64,000 nucleotides of DNA from assembly GCA_017398685.1 (NCBI GenBank), contig JAFQFH010000021.1:1-64000 (forward strand), written 5' to 3'. Below are positions 24,880 to 34,389 of the stretch, in pieces (the stretch's first letter is position 1; every line of letters starts with the position of its first letter). The DNA comes from Oscillospiraceae bacterium (GTDB taxonomy: Bacteria > Bacillota > Clostridia > Oscillospirales > Oscillospiraceae). The position numbers and the translations under genes are program-made. Under the pieces are notes generated by a model that was not told the origin of the DNA, did not search any database, and saw only the letters and a program-made list of their open reading frames with translations.

Positions 24880-25647
24880 TCACTTTTTATTCTTCTGATA
24901 GAGTATCCAGAGGCCCTTTAGGAGCAGGTCATTGTCACAGATAATCTCACGCTTGCAAAGGGGCGTGATGAAGGGGGCAAGGCCGCCGGTGGCAATTATT
25001 TTGCACTCCATGCCAAGCTCCGCTTCCATACGCTCAACCATACCGTCTATCATGGCGGCAGTGCCGTAGACTGCGCCGGAACGCATGGAGTCCACCGTAT
25101 TTGTGGCGATGCACTTTTTAGGGGCTGATATGGAGATATCCGGGAGAAGGCTTGTGCCTGAGGCCAGAGCGGACAACGAAAGCTTCACGCCTGCAAGGAT
25201 GGCGCCGCCCAAGTAGCAGCCCTTATCGTCAATAACCACCATGGTGGTGGCAGTACCCATATCCAGTACGATACAGGGCGTGCCATAGCAGTTCATGGCG
25301 GCAACGCTGCCGATTACAAGGTCTCCCGCCAGCGTACCCGGGTCATCAATGCGGACATTCATGCCGGTTTTCATACCCGGGCCCACAATGACTGCATCCA
25401 CACCGGTGAGAAGCTTCACAGCCTCCTGCAAAGCCTGAGTAAGCGGCGGCACAACCGAGGATATGATGGCACCTTCAAAGCCACGGTAGTCGATGCCGTA
25501 AAGGTCAAGAATGTCCTTGAGCTTTATGGCGTACTCCACAGCGGAGCACCTGTCATTGGTCTGAATGCGGACTATATTTAAAATTCTGCCCTCATCAATG
25601 CAGCCGAGAACTATGTTGGTATTGCCCACGTCGATGGCAAGGATCAT
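24880..25647 (-). CDS. coaX: Type III pantothenate kinase
   Basis: CoaX phosphorylates pantothenate in the first committed step of CoA synthesis and is not feedback-inhibited by CoA. The 255-residue protein shows the ASKHA motifs 'ILAIDVGNTNIVLGC' (phosphate 1), 'GPGMKTGMNVRIDDPGTLAGD' and 'IVLDMGTATTMVVID' (phosphate 2), and 'LGGAILAGVKLSLSAL'. Length is normal. It overlaps the upstream ECF S-component gene by 4 bp, pointing to vitamin uptake and use in one unit. Confidence 0.96.
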   Translation of the reverse strand: MILAIDVGNTNIVLGCIDEGRILNIVRIQTNDRCSAVEYAIKLKDILDLYGIDYRGFEGAIISSVVPPLTQALQEAVKLLTGVDAVIVGPGMKTGMNVRIDDPGTLAGDLVIGSVAAMNCYGTPCIVLDMGTATTMVVIDDKGCYLGGAILAGVKLSLSALASGTSLLPDISISAPKKCIATNTVDSMRSGAVYGTAAMIDGMVERMEAELGMECKIIATGGLAPFITPLCKREIICDNDLLLKGLWILYQKNKK

Positions 25648-26246
25648 GCCTTTTTACCTCCAACATGCTTTATTATGGTGGTGATACCGGAGGCCAGCAC
25701 CAGATTGACAGCCAGCTCCACAAGGAAGTTGACTCCGGTGAGGCCAAAGATAATGTAGCTGAGTATCGGCTGTCCGCCTGCCCAGGATGCGAGAGTCTCA
25801 TTGAAGAAAAGGAGCATGCCGACAATAAAAATGCCGGTGTTTGTCACCGGGCAGATTATTCCGGCAGCAATCACGCCCAGATGTACATTCTTCTTTGAAA
25901 GAAGCTCATAAAGAAGCCCGGCCAGCCAGCCTGCCACGGTGCCTTTTGCAAGGCAGACGAGCACACAGGCCACAGGGGATGCGCTCATAAGGAGCATGAC
26001 CGTGCCCCCGTCCCAGCCCATTACGCCGGTGATAAACACCACAAGGCTGAAAGCAAAGCCCAAAATTGCACCGGCAGAAGCACCGTAAACGGCGGCACCG
26101 ATGATGATGGGGGCCAGAGCCAGCGTGATCGGGAATGGACCGAAGCGCACAAAGTTGCCAAGAAGAGTGAGTACGACTACAACCGCCAGAAGGATGGATA
26201 TCCCTGTCATGCGGCGGATCTTGTCGCGGGATGCTGCGTTTGACAT
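25644..26246 (-). CDS. ECF transporter S component, probably for pantothenate
   Basis: A 200-residue membrane protein with about six spans typical of ECF substrate-binding S components. Start ATG 26246 follows CAGGAGGT; the longer frame upstream has no ribosome site. The 'LTLLGNFVRFGPFPITLALAPI' and 'GASAGAILGFAFSLVVF' segments are S-component-like. Pantothenate specificity is inferred from the 4-bp overlap with coaX. The shared ECF energising module (EcfA/A'/T) is not in the window. Confidence 0.82.
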   Translation of the reverse strand: MSNAASRDKIRRMTGISILLAVVVVLTLLGNFVRFGPFPITLALAPIIIGAAVYGASAGAILGFAFSLVVFITGVMGWDGGTVMLLMSASPVACVLVCLAKGTVAGWLAGLLYELLSKKNVHLGVIAAGIICPVTNTGIFIVGMLLFFNETLASWAGGQPILSYIIFGLTGVNFLVELAVNLVLASGITTIIKHVGGKKA

Positions 26247-26350
26247 ATTCAATTTACCTCCTGCTGTCGCTCCCTGATTTTTTGTGGGATGCGGCGCTGA
26301 ATACAGGGGGATGATAGCATTTTTGTATGGAAATGTCAATTATGGCGCGG

Positions 26351-26830
26351 CTATTTGCCATTTTCCAGATCCAGAAGAAAAAGCTTTCTGTCTATACCGC
26401 CGGCGTAGCCTGTGAGGGCGGAGTTTGCACCCAGCACCCTGTGGCAGGGTATCAGAATGGAAATGGGATTTTTGCCCACGGCACCGCCTACGGCTCTGGC
26501 GCTTTTGCAGCCCACAAGCGCGGCAATCTCGCCGTAGCTTGCGGTGCTGCCGTAAGGAATTTTACAAAGCTGCTGCCAGACTTTCTTCTGGAACTCCGTT
26601 CCGTTTGGGCAAAGGGGAAAGTCAATTTCAGGCGAACGGCCTTCAAAATAGGCATCCAGCCAGTTTTTACAGTGAGAAAGCACTTCCCTGTCACCCTCGG
26701 ACTCGGCAAGGCTTGAATCTATGCCCAAAAGTTCGTATTTCTGTCCTGCAAACCACAGGCCGCATATTGCATTCTCATGGGCGGCGAGGATAATTTTCCC
26801 CGCGGGAGAGGAATATTTTTCAAAAAGCAT
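26351..26830 (-). CDS. ogt: Methylated-DNA--protein-cysteine methyltransferase
   Basis: Suicide repair enzyme that takes the alkyl group from O6-alkylguanine onto its own cysteine. The 159-residue protein contains the active-site motif IPCHRV ('ISILIPCHRVLGAN') and the DNA-binding helix region 'IPYGSTASYGEIAALVGCKSARAVG'. No AraC-type domain is attached, so Ogt rather than Ada. 9 nt downstream of the polysaccharide deacetylase gene. Confidence 0.96.
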   Translation of the reverse strand: MLFEKYSSPAGKIILAAHENAICGLWFAGQKYELLGIDSSLAESEGDREVLSHCKNWLDAYFEGRSPEIDFPLCPNGTEFQKKVWQQLCKIPYGSTASYGEIAALVGCKSARAVGGAVGKNPISILIPCHRVLGANSALTGYAGGIDRKLFLLDLENGK

Positions 26831-26839
26831 GGTTTTCCC

Positions 26840-28285
26840 TCAGTTCACTATCTGATGGTGCATTCCGGGACTTTCAGTGTCCAGTGCCTTGAAGCTGTAG
26901 CCGTTTTCCTGCCCCCATTGGAGCACCTTTTCCACCGCGTAAACGCTGAAGCCCTTTATATCGTGCTGCAATACCACGGCGCAGTTTTTCCCCGCGCAGC
27001 CGCGGATTATGGCATTGGCTACACTGGTGGCGCCGGTGAGCCCGTCCGCGTCGCCGCTGTTCACGTTCCAGTCAAAATATCTGTAGCCCATGTCCTCAAG
27101 ACTTTTACTGAGCCTTGTCATTATGCCGTAGTTTACAAAGCTTGCTGTATTGGAGCTGCCGCCGGGGAAGCGGTAGAGCTGGGTATATTCCCCTGTCTGA
27201 TCATATATGAGCTTTTGTGTGGCCAGAAAGTCCTGAAAGAAATTTTCCTCATTGGAATAGATTTTGCCGTACCAGTGGGTAAAGGTATGGACACCGATGC
27301 TGTGCCCAGCCTCATGGGCTCTCTTGATGCACCGGGCATATTCCGGGTAAGCGCCGGTTACGAAGAAGGTGGCTTTCGCTCCGTAGGCATCGAGAATATC
27401 AAGGAGCGTATCCGTATATGGGCCGGGGCCGTCGTCAAAGGTGAGGTATATGGTCTTGTCCTCCGGCTCACACATCTCTCCGCAGTCATCCATCTGCACG
27501 GTGACAGTGCGCTTTGCGCTGACTGTATCTCCGGATGCATTGGCGAGGGAATAGACTATCTCATACTCACCGGCGGCATCGCTGTCCACCTGACCTTCAA
27601 CCCTGACCTTATCGCTGTAATCATTGCCCTGGGCGTCTACGGCGGTGAAGCCGGGATCCGTGTACCAGGGCAGAGCGCAAAGGCAAAGCTCAGCCGCCCC
27701 ATTGAGCGTGATAGTGGGGCAGTTGAGCTGATAATCTATATGGCGGGTGACGGTGGCGGTATTGCCCGCGCTGTCTGAAACAGTGTACTCCACCGCGCCG
27801 TCAAGCCGTTTTATTCTGACCTTGTCCGTAAGGTCACCGTCGGCCCCGTCCGTGGCGGTATAGCCCTCCTCCACGTAGCCTTCAAGCCAGTCAGCCCTGT
27901 AGTCGGGGTCTACCTCAAGGCCTATGGTGGGCGCCTGCTTATCCAGAACAGTGACTATACAGCGCTGTCCGTGGGGAACGCCCATAAAGCTTGCAACATA
28001 GACTATCTCATAGCTGCCGGGGGTATTTACATCCACATAGCCAAGCCGCTCCAGCTCCAGTGGAAGGCCCATGTTGCTGAAGGGTATTTTGAAATATGCT
28101 TTTATATCCGAGTCGTCAAAGGCAGTACCGCTGTCCACTGAGAACTCTGCGCCCCGGGGCAGGTGAAAAAGCACACAGTCCCCTGTGATATAGATAATCG
28201 CCGCCATGAAGAGCAAAAATATAAGCGCGCACACAAGGGCAATGATTATCTGGCGCCTTGTTTTGTCTTTTACTGTTTCGTTCAT
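26840..28285 (-). CDS. Membrane-anchored polysaccharide deacetylase with Ig-like domains
   Basis: A 481-residue surface enzyme. It has an N-terminal signal anchor (about 12-35), two or three DUF5011/HYR-like Ig domains (about 45-265, e.g. 'INTPGSYEIVYVAS'-type and 'AAGEYEIVYSLAN' strands), then a NodB domain (about 278-470). The NodB motifs are 'IYLTFDDGPGPYT' (catalytic Asp and metal Asp), 'HSIGVHTFTHW' (metal His pair), 'LYRFPGGSS' and 'VVLQHDI'. It probably deacetylates peptidoglycan or another GlcNAc polymer; target not determined by sequence. Co-directional with ogt. Confidence 0.9.
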   Translation of the reverse strand: MNETVKDKTRRQIIIALVCALIFLLFMAAIIYITGDCVLFHLPRGAEFSVDSGTAFDDSDIKAYFKIPFSNMGLPLELERLGYVDVNTPGSYEIVYVASFMGVPHGQRCIVTVLDKQAPTIGLEVDPDYRADWLEGYVEEGYTATDGADGDLTDKVRIKRLDGAVEYTVSDSAGNTATVTRHIDYQLNCPTITLNGAAELCLCALPWYTDPGFTAVDAQGNDYSDKVRVEGQVDSDAAGEYEIVYSLANASGDTVSAKRTVTVQMDDCGEMCEPEDKTIYLTFDDGPGPYTDTLLDILDAYGAKATFFVTGAYPEYARCIKRAHEAGHSIGVHTFTHWYGKIYSNEENFFQDFLATQKLIYDQTGEYTQLYRFPGGSSNTASFVNYGIMTRLSKSLEDMGYRYFDWNVNSGDADGLTGATSVANAIIRGCAGKNCAVVLQHDIKGFSVYAVEKVLQWGQENGYSFKALDTESPGMHHQIVN

Positions 28286-28404
28286 ATCTCTTTACCGTAT
28301 AACCGTATTTTCTGTTGAAATAATATCGTATGTCCTAGTATATGTCAAATTATAGCACATTATCGGCAAGGATTACAGAAATAAAAGTTTAAGACGGCAA
28401 AAAC

Positions 28405-28433
28405 TTGAAATAGTGTGCACTATCTGGTATATT
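28405..28433 (+). promoter_or_regulatory. Promoter of glyS-nadE
   Basis: TTGAAA (28405-28410), 17-nt spacer, TATATT (28428-28433), 65 nt before the glyS ATG. Confidence 0.75.
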
Positions 28434-28439
28434 ATTGGG

Positions 28440-28485
28440 TTGTCGGGTGACGACAAAATATTATCTCTGCGGCAGCCAGCCGCAG
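28440..28485 (+). promoter_or_regulatory. Short glyS leader with two hairpins
   Basis: Hairpin 1: TTGTCG/CGACAA (28440-28456). Hairpin 2: CTGCGGC/GCCGCAG (28467-28485), whose last base abuts the ribosome site GGAAAGG (28485-28491). The leader is far too short for a T-box, the usual control of clostridial aminoacyl-tRNA synthetases. Confidence 0.5.
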
Positions 28486-28498
28486 GAAAGGATGTAAA

Positions 28499-29935
28499 AT
28501 GAAAAACACAGAAAAAACCATGGACAAGATTGTTGCATTGTGCAAAAACCGCGGCTACATCTTCGCAGGCAGCGAGATCTACGGCGGCCTTGCAAACACC
28601 TGGGACTACGGCCCTCTGGGCGTTGAGCTGAAAAACAACGTCAAGAAGGCATGGTGGAAGAAGTTCGTTCAGGAAAACCGCTACAACGTGGGTCTTGACG
28701 CAGCTATCCTCATGAACCCCCAGACCTGGGTCGCTTCCGGCCACCTGAAGGGCTTTTCCGATCCTCTCATGGACTGCCGCGAGTGCCACGAGCGTTTCCG
28801 CGCCGACAAGATAATCGAGGACTGGTGCAAGGAGAATAACTTCGAGCTGGGTCGCCCCATCGACGCTTTTTCCCAGAGCGAGATGAAGGAATTCGTTGAA
28901 GAGCACAACATTCCCTGCCCCACCTGCGGCAAGCACAATTTCACCGATATCCGTCAGTTCAACCTGATGTTCAAGACCTTCCAGGGTGTCACCGAGGACG
29001 CCAAGAACACCGTTTATCTGCGTCCCGAGACTGCACAGGGCATTTTCACAAACTTTGTCAATGTCCAGCGCACCACCCGCCGCAAGCTGCCCTTCGGCAT
29101 TGCCCAGATAGGCAAGTCCTTCCGCAACGAGATCACTCCGGGCAACTTCATTTTCCGTGTCAGAGAGTTTGAGCAGATGGAGCTTGAGTTCTTCTGCGAG
29201 CCCGGCACCGACCTTGAGTGGTTCGAGTACTGGCGCAACTTCTGCCACCAGTTCCTGCTTGCTATCGGCCTCAAAGATGAAAACCTGAGACTGCGCGACC
29301 ATGACCCCGAGGAGCTGAGCTTCTACTCCAAGGCCACCACCGACTTTGAGTTCCTCTTCCCCTTCGGCTGGGGCGAGCTGTGGGGCGTTGCCGACCGTAC
29401 CGACTACGACCTGACCTGCCACCAGAACGTTTCCGGTCAGGATCTGACCTACTACGATCAGGAGAAGAACGAGCACTACATTCCTTACGTTGTTGAGCCC
29501 TCTCTGGGCGTTGAGCGTACCGTACTTTCCGTACTGTGCGATGCATACGACGAGGAAGTCGTGGGTCAGGACAAGAAGGGCAATGACGATGTACGCACCG
29601 TGCTGCGCCTGCATCCCGCTCTCGCTCCCTTCAAGTGCGCCATTCTCCCCCTGTCCAAGAAGGAAATTCTCACCGGCCCCGCTATGGAGCTTTATCAGGA
29701 GCTGAGCAAAGATTTCATGTGCGACTACGACGAGACCGGCTCCATCGGCAAGCGTTACCGCCGCGAGGACGAGATCGGCACTCCCTTCTGCATCACCTTT
29801 GACTTCAACACTGTCGGCACCGAGACCGATGAGGCTGACCACTGCGTCACCATCCGTGAGCGCGACAGCATGACTCAGGTACGTATCCCCATCAGCGAAG
29901 TCCACGACTACATTGCTGAGCGTATCAAGTTCTGA
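28499..29935 (+). CDS. glyS: Glycyl-tRNA synthetase (single-chain alpha2 type)
   Basis: Charges tRNA-Gly. The 478-residue class II enzyme is of the eukaryote/archaea-like homodimeric type, not the GlyQ/GlyS tetramer. Signatures are '[23 protein letters not shown]'-type N-terminus, a zinc-like CxxC knuckle pair ('CRECHERF', 'CPTCGKHNF'), motif 2 '[19 protein letters not shown]', and motif 3 '[14 protein letters not shown]'. The anticodon-binding domain occupies the C-terminal about 100 residues. Codon use is strongly biased, as in highly expressed genes. nadE follows after 18 bp. Confidence 0.97.
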   Translation: MKNTEKTMDKIVALCKNRGYIFAGSEIYGGLANTWDYGPLGVELKNNVKKAWWKKFVQENRYNVGLDAAILMNPQTWVASGHLKGFSDPLMDCRECHERFRADKIIEDWCKENNFELGRPIDAFSQSEMKEFVEEHNIPCPTCGKHNFTDIRQFNLMFKTFQGVTEDAKNTVYLRPETAQGIFTNFVNVQRTTRRKLPFGIAQIGKSFRNEITPGNFIFRVREFEQMELEFFCEPGTDLEWFEYWRNFCHQFLLAIGLKDENLRLRDHDPEELSFYSKATTDFEFLFPFGWGELWGVADRTDYDLTCHQNVSGQDLTYYDQEKNEHYIPYVVEPSLGVERTVLSVLCDAYDEEVVGQDKKGNDDVRTVLRLHPALAPFKCAILPLSKKEILTGPAMELYQELSKDFMCDYDETGSIGKRYRREDEIGTPFCITFDFNTVGTETDEADHCVTIRERDSMTQVRIPISEVHDYIAERIKF

Positions 29936-29953
29936 TTTTCTTCGAGGCGTCAA

Positions 29954-31855
29954 ATGAAAGACGGATTTATTAAAGTTGCGGCGGCCTCCCCCATGATAAA
30001 GGTCGCCAATGCGGAATATAACGCAAATGCCATTATCGACTGCATGAAAAGTGCAGCCGATAGTGGCGTGAAGCTGCTGGTGCTGCCGGAGCTTTGCCTT
30101 ACCGGCTGCACCTGCGGCGACCTTTTCGGACACAAGGTGCTTCTGGATGGGGCCAAAAAGGCCCTCGTCAGAATAATCGAGGCCAGCCGCGGCATGGATA
30201 TGCTCACCTTTGTGGGTCTGCCCGTGGCTGTGGGCGCAAAGGTATTCTCCTGCGCCGCTGCCGTGTCCAATGGTGAGCTGCTGGGTCTTATCCCCGGCGA
30301 GAGCAGGCACCGGGCTTTCTCCGCTCCCTTTGAGGAGACGATGGAGATAAGCTTTTGCGGCTTTGATGTGCCCTTTGGCTGTGAAGTCTGCTTTGACTGC
30401 GGCGGCATGGAAGAGCTGTGCATATCCGCGGAAGTAGGCTGCGGCATTGAGGACATTGTTCCCGCCTCCGCACTCCTCGCCAGGGCCGGGGTCAATCTGG
30501 TGGCTCAGCTGGCAGGCTTTGCCGGCACCATAAGCTCCACCGAGGACGCTATGCTCTCCCTCCGCGCCCAGTCAAAACGCCTTGCCTGCGGCATGGTGCT
30601 GGCTGCCCCCAACAAGGGTGAGAGCACTACCGACAATGTGTACACCGGGCTTTGCGCCATTGCCGAAAACGGCGCGGTGCTGGCACAGGACGAGAGCGCA
30701 GACAACATGGTCATAAGCGAGATCGACCTGCAGTATCTTACAAAGCAGCGCTTTGAGCGCGGTGGCTTTGAAGAGGACGTGGATTTCATGGAGCACGTTT
30801 TCTGGGACTGCGAAGAGTCTGTCACCACGCTCAGCCGCAGCTACTCCAAGCTCCCCAACCTCCCCTCAAGAGCCGAGGATGTGCCCTCCTACTGCAAGCG
30901 CGTGCTGGATATGCAGGTTTCCGGCCTTGTAAAGCGCATGGAGTACGCCGGACTCACACACTGCGTCATCGGCATTTCCGGCGGTTCTGACTCCACACTG
31001 GCAGTTATGATATGTGCCGAGGCCGTAAAGCGCATGGGTCTGCCCGCCACCAATGTTGTGGCCTGCACTATGCCCTGCTTCGGCACTTCCTCCCGCACCA
31101 AGAATAACGCCATCATCGTTTCCGAGCAGCTGGGCGCAGAGGTTCGCGTGATTGATATCACTGCCGCCGTAAAGCAGCACTTCGCCGACATCGGCCACGC
31201 CGAGGACGACTACAGCGTTGCCTTTGAAAACACTCAGGCCAGAGAGCGCACCCAGATACTCTTTGACATTGCAAACAAGGTAAACGGCCTGAACGTGGGT
31301 ACTGAGGACCTCAGTGAGTTTATTGACGGCTGGTGCACCTACAACGGCGACCATACCAGTTCCTACGATGTGAACATGGGCCTGACCAAGACACAGATCC
31401 GTGCAAATCTGCGCTTCATCGCCCAGACCACGGACAATGAGGTGCTGGCCAAGGCGCTGTGGGATGTGCTGGACTGCCCCATCACCCCTGAGCTTCTGCC
31501 AATTTTTGACGACCAGATAAGCCAGAAGAGCGAGGATGCCGTCGGCTCCTACGCCCTGCAGGATTTCTTCACCTTCTGGATGCTGAAAAACGGCTGCACT
31601 CCCTCCAAGTGCTTCCGCCTTGCAAAGCGCGCTTATGGGGATGAATTTTCCGACGCCGAGCTTATCCGCTGGCTGAGAAGCTACTGCAAGAGACTTTTCT
31701 CTCAGCAGTTCAAGCGCTCCTGCCTGATGGACGGCCCCTCTGTGGACAGCTTTTCCGTCTCTCCCCGCATAGGTATGCTCATACCCTCTGACGGCGAGGC
31801 GGCACTGTTCATGGCGGACATTGACGAGCTTGAAAAAAGCCTTGAGGCTGAATAA
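29954..31855 (+). CDS. nadE: Glutamine-dependent NAD+ synthetase
   Basis: Two-domain NadE that amidates nicotinate adenine dinucleotide using glutamine. The N-terminal nitrilase-like glutaminase (1-about 280) has the Glu-motif 'LLVLPELCLTGCTCGDLF'. The C-terminal synthetase (about 320-633) has the ATP P-loop 'GISGGSDSTLAVMI' and 'GTEDLSEF'. The length of 633 is right for this class. The usual nucleophile motif 'EICED' reads 'EVGCGIED' here, so the Cys is present but its spacing looks altered. Probably one transcript with glyS. Confidence 0.94.
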   Translation: MKDGFIKVAAASPMIKVANAEYNANAIIDCMKSAADSGVKLLVLPELCLTGCTCGDLFGHKVLLDGAKKALVRIIEASRGMDMLTFVGLPVAVGAKVFSCAAAVSNGELLGLIPGESRHRAFSAPFEETMEISFCGFDVPFGCEVCFDCGGMEELCISAEVGCGIEDIVPASALLARAGVNLVAQLAGFAGTISSTEDAMLSLRAQSKRLACGMVLAAPNKGESTTDNVYTGLCAIAENGAVLAQDESADNMVISEIDLQYLTKQRFERGGFEEDVDFMEHVFWDCEESVTTLSRSYSKLPNLPSRAEDVPSYCKRVLDMQVSGLVKRMEYAGLTHCVIGISGGSDSTLAVMICAEAVKRMGLPATNVVACTMPCFGTSSRTKNNAIIVSEQLGAEVRVIDITAAVKQHFADIGHAEDDYSVAFENTQARERTQILFDIANKVNGLNVGTEDLSEFIDGWCTYNGDHTSSYDVNMGLTKTQIRANLRFIAQTTDNEVLAKALWDVLDCPITPELLPIFDDQISQKSEDAVGSYALQDFFTFWMLKNGCTPSKCFRLAKRAYGDEFSDAELIRWLRSYCKRLFSQQFKRSCLMDGPSVDSFSVSPRIGMLIPSDGEAALFMADIDELEKSLEAE

Positions 31856-31864
31856 TAAGACACG

Positions 31865-31902
31865 AAAAAATCCTGACGCTGTACAAATGCGTCAGGATTT
31901 TT
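31865..31902. terminator. Bidirectional terminator, nadE / NhaC-type gene
   Basis: AAAAAATCCTGACGC / GCGTCAGGATTTTT stem with a 9-nt loop between convergent genes. Confidence 0.92.
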
Positions 31903-31915
31903 GTTGTTTTGCAGC

Positions 31916-33238
31916 TTATTTCTTTTTCTTTGCGCCTAAGATAATGAACAGCACGGAGCTGAGAGCCAGCAGATAGGGGTAGAAAAGGCAGGGCAGGATT
32001 TCAAAGGCACTGGTGCTGCCGCCAAGCTCCACGGCGGTGGAGACAGCAATGAGCATCTGAGCACCGTAGGGGATAATGCCCTGGAACACGCAGGAGAAGG
32101 TATCAAGCAAAGAGGCCGCTTCCTTGGGAGAAATCTCGTACTCCTCGCTTATCTCCTTTGCAATGGGGCCAGCCATGACGATGGCGACGGTGTTGTTGGC
32201 AGTGGCAATGTCCATTGCGCCAACCAGAAGGCCGACACCCAGTCTGCCGCCCACGCGGCCCTTGAACACCCGGCGGATGAAGCTCAAAAGTGCTTCAAAG
32301 CCGCCGAACTCACGGATGAGGGCGCACATGGCGGAGACGAGAACGGTGACCATGATAGTCTCAAACATACCGGAAGCGCCGGAGCCCATATTGCCCAGCA
32401 GATTCATAACATTGGTAGTGCCGGTGGCAATGGTGATGATAATGCCGGAAACTATACCCACAAGCAGCACGGCAAAAACGTTGATGCCGGCAATGCCGCC
32501 GATAAGCACCAGAATGTAAGGGATGAGCAGCATGAGGTTATATTCGGGGCACTCTATCTGCTCAATGCCGGAGGAGAAGGACATTACAAGGATAATAACG
32601 AGAGTGACAAGAGCGGCAGGGAGAGCTATCTTGAAGTTTGCGCGGAACTTGTCCTTCATCTGGCAACCCTGAGAGTTGCAGGCGGCGATGGTGGTGTCGG
32701 AGATAAAGGAGAGGTTGTCGCCGAACATGGCGCCGCCCATGACAGAGCCGATGCAAAGGGGCAGAGAGAAGCCGGAGACCTTGGCGACAGCCACGGCGAT
32801 GGGGGTAAGGAGAGTGATGGTGCCCACGGAGGTACCCATTGCGGTGGATACAAAGCAGGACGCCACAAAGAGTATAGCCACGGCTGCCCATGCGGGAGTG
32901 ACGGACAAAAGGAAGTAGGCCACGGCCTCGGCGCTGCTTCTGCCGGTGACACCCACAAAGACGCCAGCGGCAAGGAAAATGAGGATCATGGTGAAGATGT
33001 CCTTATTGCCAACGCCATGTGCCATAACAGTGAGCTTTTCGTCAAAGGAGAGAGCGCGGTTCTGGAAGCAGGCCACCGTCAGCGCTATAAGGAAGACCAC
33101 CACGATGGGGATATTGTAAAAGCCCATCTCTATCTTGAGTATGTACTCAAACACAAGGCCCATGCCCAGATACAAAACGAGAAACACGCCTATGGGTAAA
33201 AGAGCTATGGGTCTGCTTATTTTTTTATCGGTATTCAT
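31916..33238 (-). CDS. NhaC-family Na+/H+ antiporter
   Basis: A 440-residue membrane protein with about 11 spans of the Na+/H+ antiporter NhaC type, exchanging Na+ (possibly with organic solutes) for protons. Family-like segments are 'FVSTAMGTSVGTITLLTPIA', 'GSVMGGAMFGDNLSFISDTTIA' and 'MDIATANNTVAIVMAGPIA'. ATG 33238 is chosen with AAGG 8 nt upstream; ATG 33244 is two codons earlier. The substrate may differ from simple Na+/H+ exchange, since the family includes malate/lactate antiporters. Confidence 0.88.
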   Translation of the reverse strand: MNTDKKISRPIALLPIGVFLVLYLGMGLVFEYILKIEMGFYNIPIVVVFLIALTVACFQNRALSFDEKLTVMAHGVGNKDIFTMILIFLAAGVFVGVTGRSSAEAVAYFLLSVTPAWAAVAILFVASCFVSTAMGTSVGTITLLTPIAVAVAKVSGFSLPLCIGSVMGGAMFGDNLSFISDTTIAACNSQGCQMKDKFRANFKIALPAALVTLVIILVMSFSSGIEQIECPEYNLMLLIPYILVLIGGIAGINVFAVLLVGIVSGIIITIATGTTNVMNLLGNMGSGASGMFETIMVTVLVSAMCALIREFGGFEALLSFIRRVFKGRVGGRLGVGLLVGAMDIATANNTVAIVMAGPIAKEISEEYEISPKEAASLLDTFSCVFQGIIPYGAQMLIAVSTAVELGGSTSAFEILPCLFYPYLLALSSVLFIILGAKKKK

Positions 33239-33283
33239 ATTCATAACCTTCTTTCCTGTTTTCAACGCGACATATAATAACAG

Positions 33284-33320
33284 CTCCCAACGCATTTTGC
33301 AACGTGTTGGGAGCTGTTTT
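33284..33320 (-). terminator. Probable terminator of the Cna-B surface protein gene
   Basis: AGCTCCCAACRCRTT-like inverted repeat (33284-33314) just past the stop at 33329; the T run leftward is interrupted, so strength is uncertain. Confidence 0.55.
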
Positions 33321-33328
33321 ATTACTTT

Positions 33329-34273
33329 TTACCAGACTGTTCTGAGTTTTCTCACAAGGATGAAAAGGGCCAGCAGCGAGGCTGACAGCATGGCGCAGAC
33401 CCACTCGATGCCGGTGTTGCCGGTCTGAGGCGGTGCGGAAGGGGTGGGGCTGGGCTGCATGGTAGGTGTGGGGCTTACGATGGGACTTGCAGATGGTGTG
33501 GGGGTGGCGGCCGGCTCTTGTGCCGTATTGAGCACTATGGCGCTCTGGGCGCGCTGCATCTCATACATACCGGCGTAGAAAAGACTCCATACATTTGTCT
33601 TTTCAAAATCCACATACACGCCGCTGTTATCCTCCCCCACGGTGACGCCTGCTTCAAAATAGGCGGGCAGGCCGCTTTGAAAGGCAGTATTTGAAAGGCT
33701 CAGATCCTTGCCGAAGCCCTGCAAACCGGCTTGGTTTATGGAGGCGAGCAGGCGGGTTTTCTGGGTGTCGCTGAGGGCGCTTTCAGTCCAGAGATAGTAG
33801 TCTCCGCCCTTGTTGGCAACTATCATATTGGCACTGCCCACGCTGTAGCGGCTTTCGCTGGCGGGGGTGATCTTTTCGCCTATCTCTTTTATCTCTATCC
33901 TCTCAGCCTTGGGCTGGCGCAGCACGGAAAAGTCATAGCCCTCAAGCCACATTTCCGAAACGGTATACTCAATGGGGCGGCCATTATCATCGTACAAAGG
34001 CACATTTTCAAAGCTGCCCGTCCACTCACCATTCTGCCCGGCGTTTGCATTGCTCATCACAAGGGTGCTGACGGTGGCTTCGCCGTTTTTGAGGTAGAGG
34101 GTAACGGACTGAGGCAGGGCATTGCCCTTGGTCTGCCAGTTTTTCTCAACGGCAATGCTGCCCATCTCTGCGGCGTGGGCAGCGGGCGCAAGAGCCGAGA
34201 GCAGATTGCACAGCAGGATGGAGAAAACAAGGGTATAAAGGCCGCGGCGAGCCTTTGAAGCTTTCATATTCAT
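33329..34273 (-). CDS. Sortase-anchored surface protein with Cna-B domain
   Basis: A 314-residue secreted protein. It has a signal peptide (to about 'APAAHA', residue 34), a Cna protein B-type domain (about 38-112; 'GSIAVEKNW', 'LPQSVTLYLKNG', 'ENVPLYDDNGRPIEYTVSE'), then a region of unknown fold, a Pro/Thr/Ser-rich spacer and a sorting signal 'PPQTGNTG' plus hydrophobic span and 'RKLRTVW'. This PPxTG variant fits a class B or D-like sortase. Cna-B domains often form isopeptide bonds; the candidate Lys is in 'VEKNW'. No sortase gene is nearby. Confidence 0.85.
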   Translation of the reverse strand: MNMKASKARRGLYTLVFSILLCNLLSALAPAAHAAEMGSIAVEKNWQTKGNALPQSVTLYLKNGEATVSTLVMSNANAGQNGEWTGSFENVPLYDDNGRPIEYTVSEMWLEGYDFSVLRQPKAERIEIKEIGEKITPASESRYSVGSANMIVANKGGDYYLWTESALSDTQKTRLLASINQAGLQGFGKDLSLSNTAFQSGLPAYFEAGVTVGEDNSGVYVDFEKTNVWSLFYAGMYEMQRAQSAIVLNTAQEPAATPTPSASPIVSPTPTMQPSPTPSAPPQTGNTGIEWVCAMLSASLLALFILVRKLRTVW

Positions 34274-34351
34274 GGTAAAACCTCCAAAATTGGCTATCTG
34301 GAGCTATTATTTGCAGCTTTTACCGGAATATGCATGAAAAGTGCTCCCCCG

Positions 34352-34359
34352 GCGGGGAG
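34352..34359. repeat. Direct repeat flanking the IS element (left copy)
   Basis: GCGGGGAG, repeated at 35644-35651. Together they look like an 8-bp duplication, longer than the 3-5 bp usual for IS3 elements. Confidence 0.6.
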
Positions 34360-34389
34360 TGGACCCCAAAGTTTAGACAAAAGTAAATA

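Noticed and set aside
28373..30310. 645-codon minus-strand frame across glyS
   Set aside because: Antisense shadow of glyS and the start of nadE.
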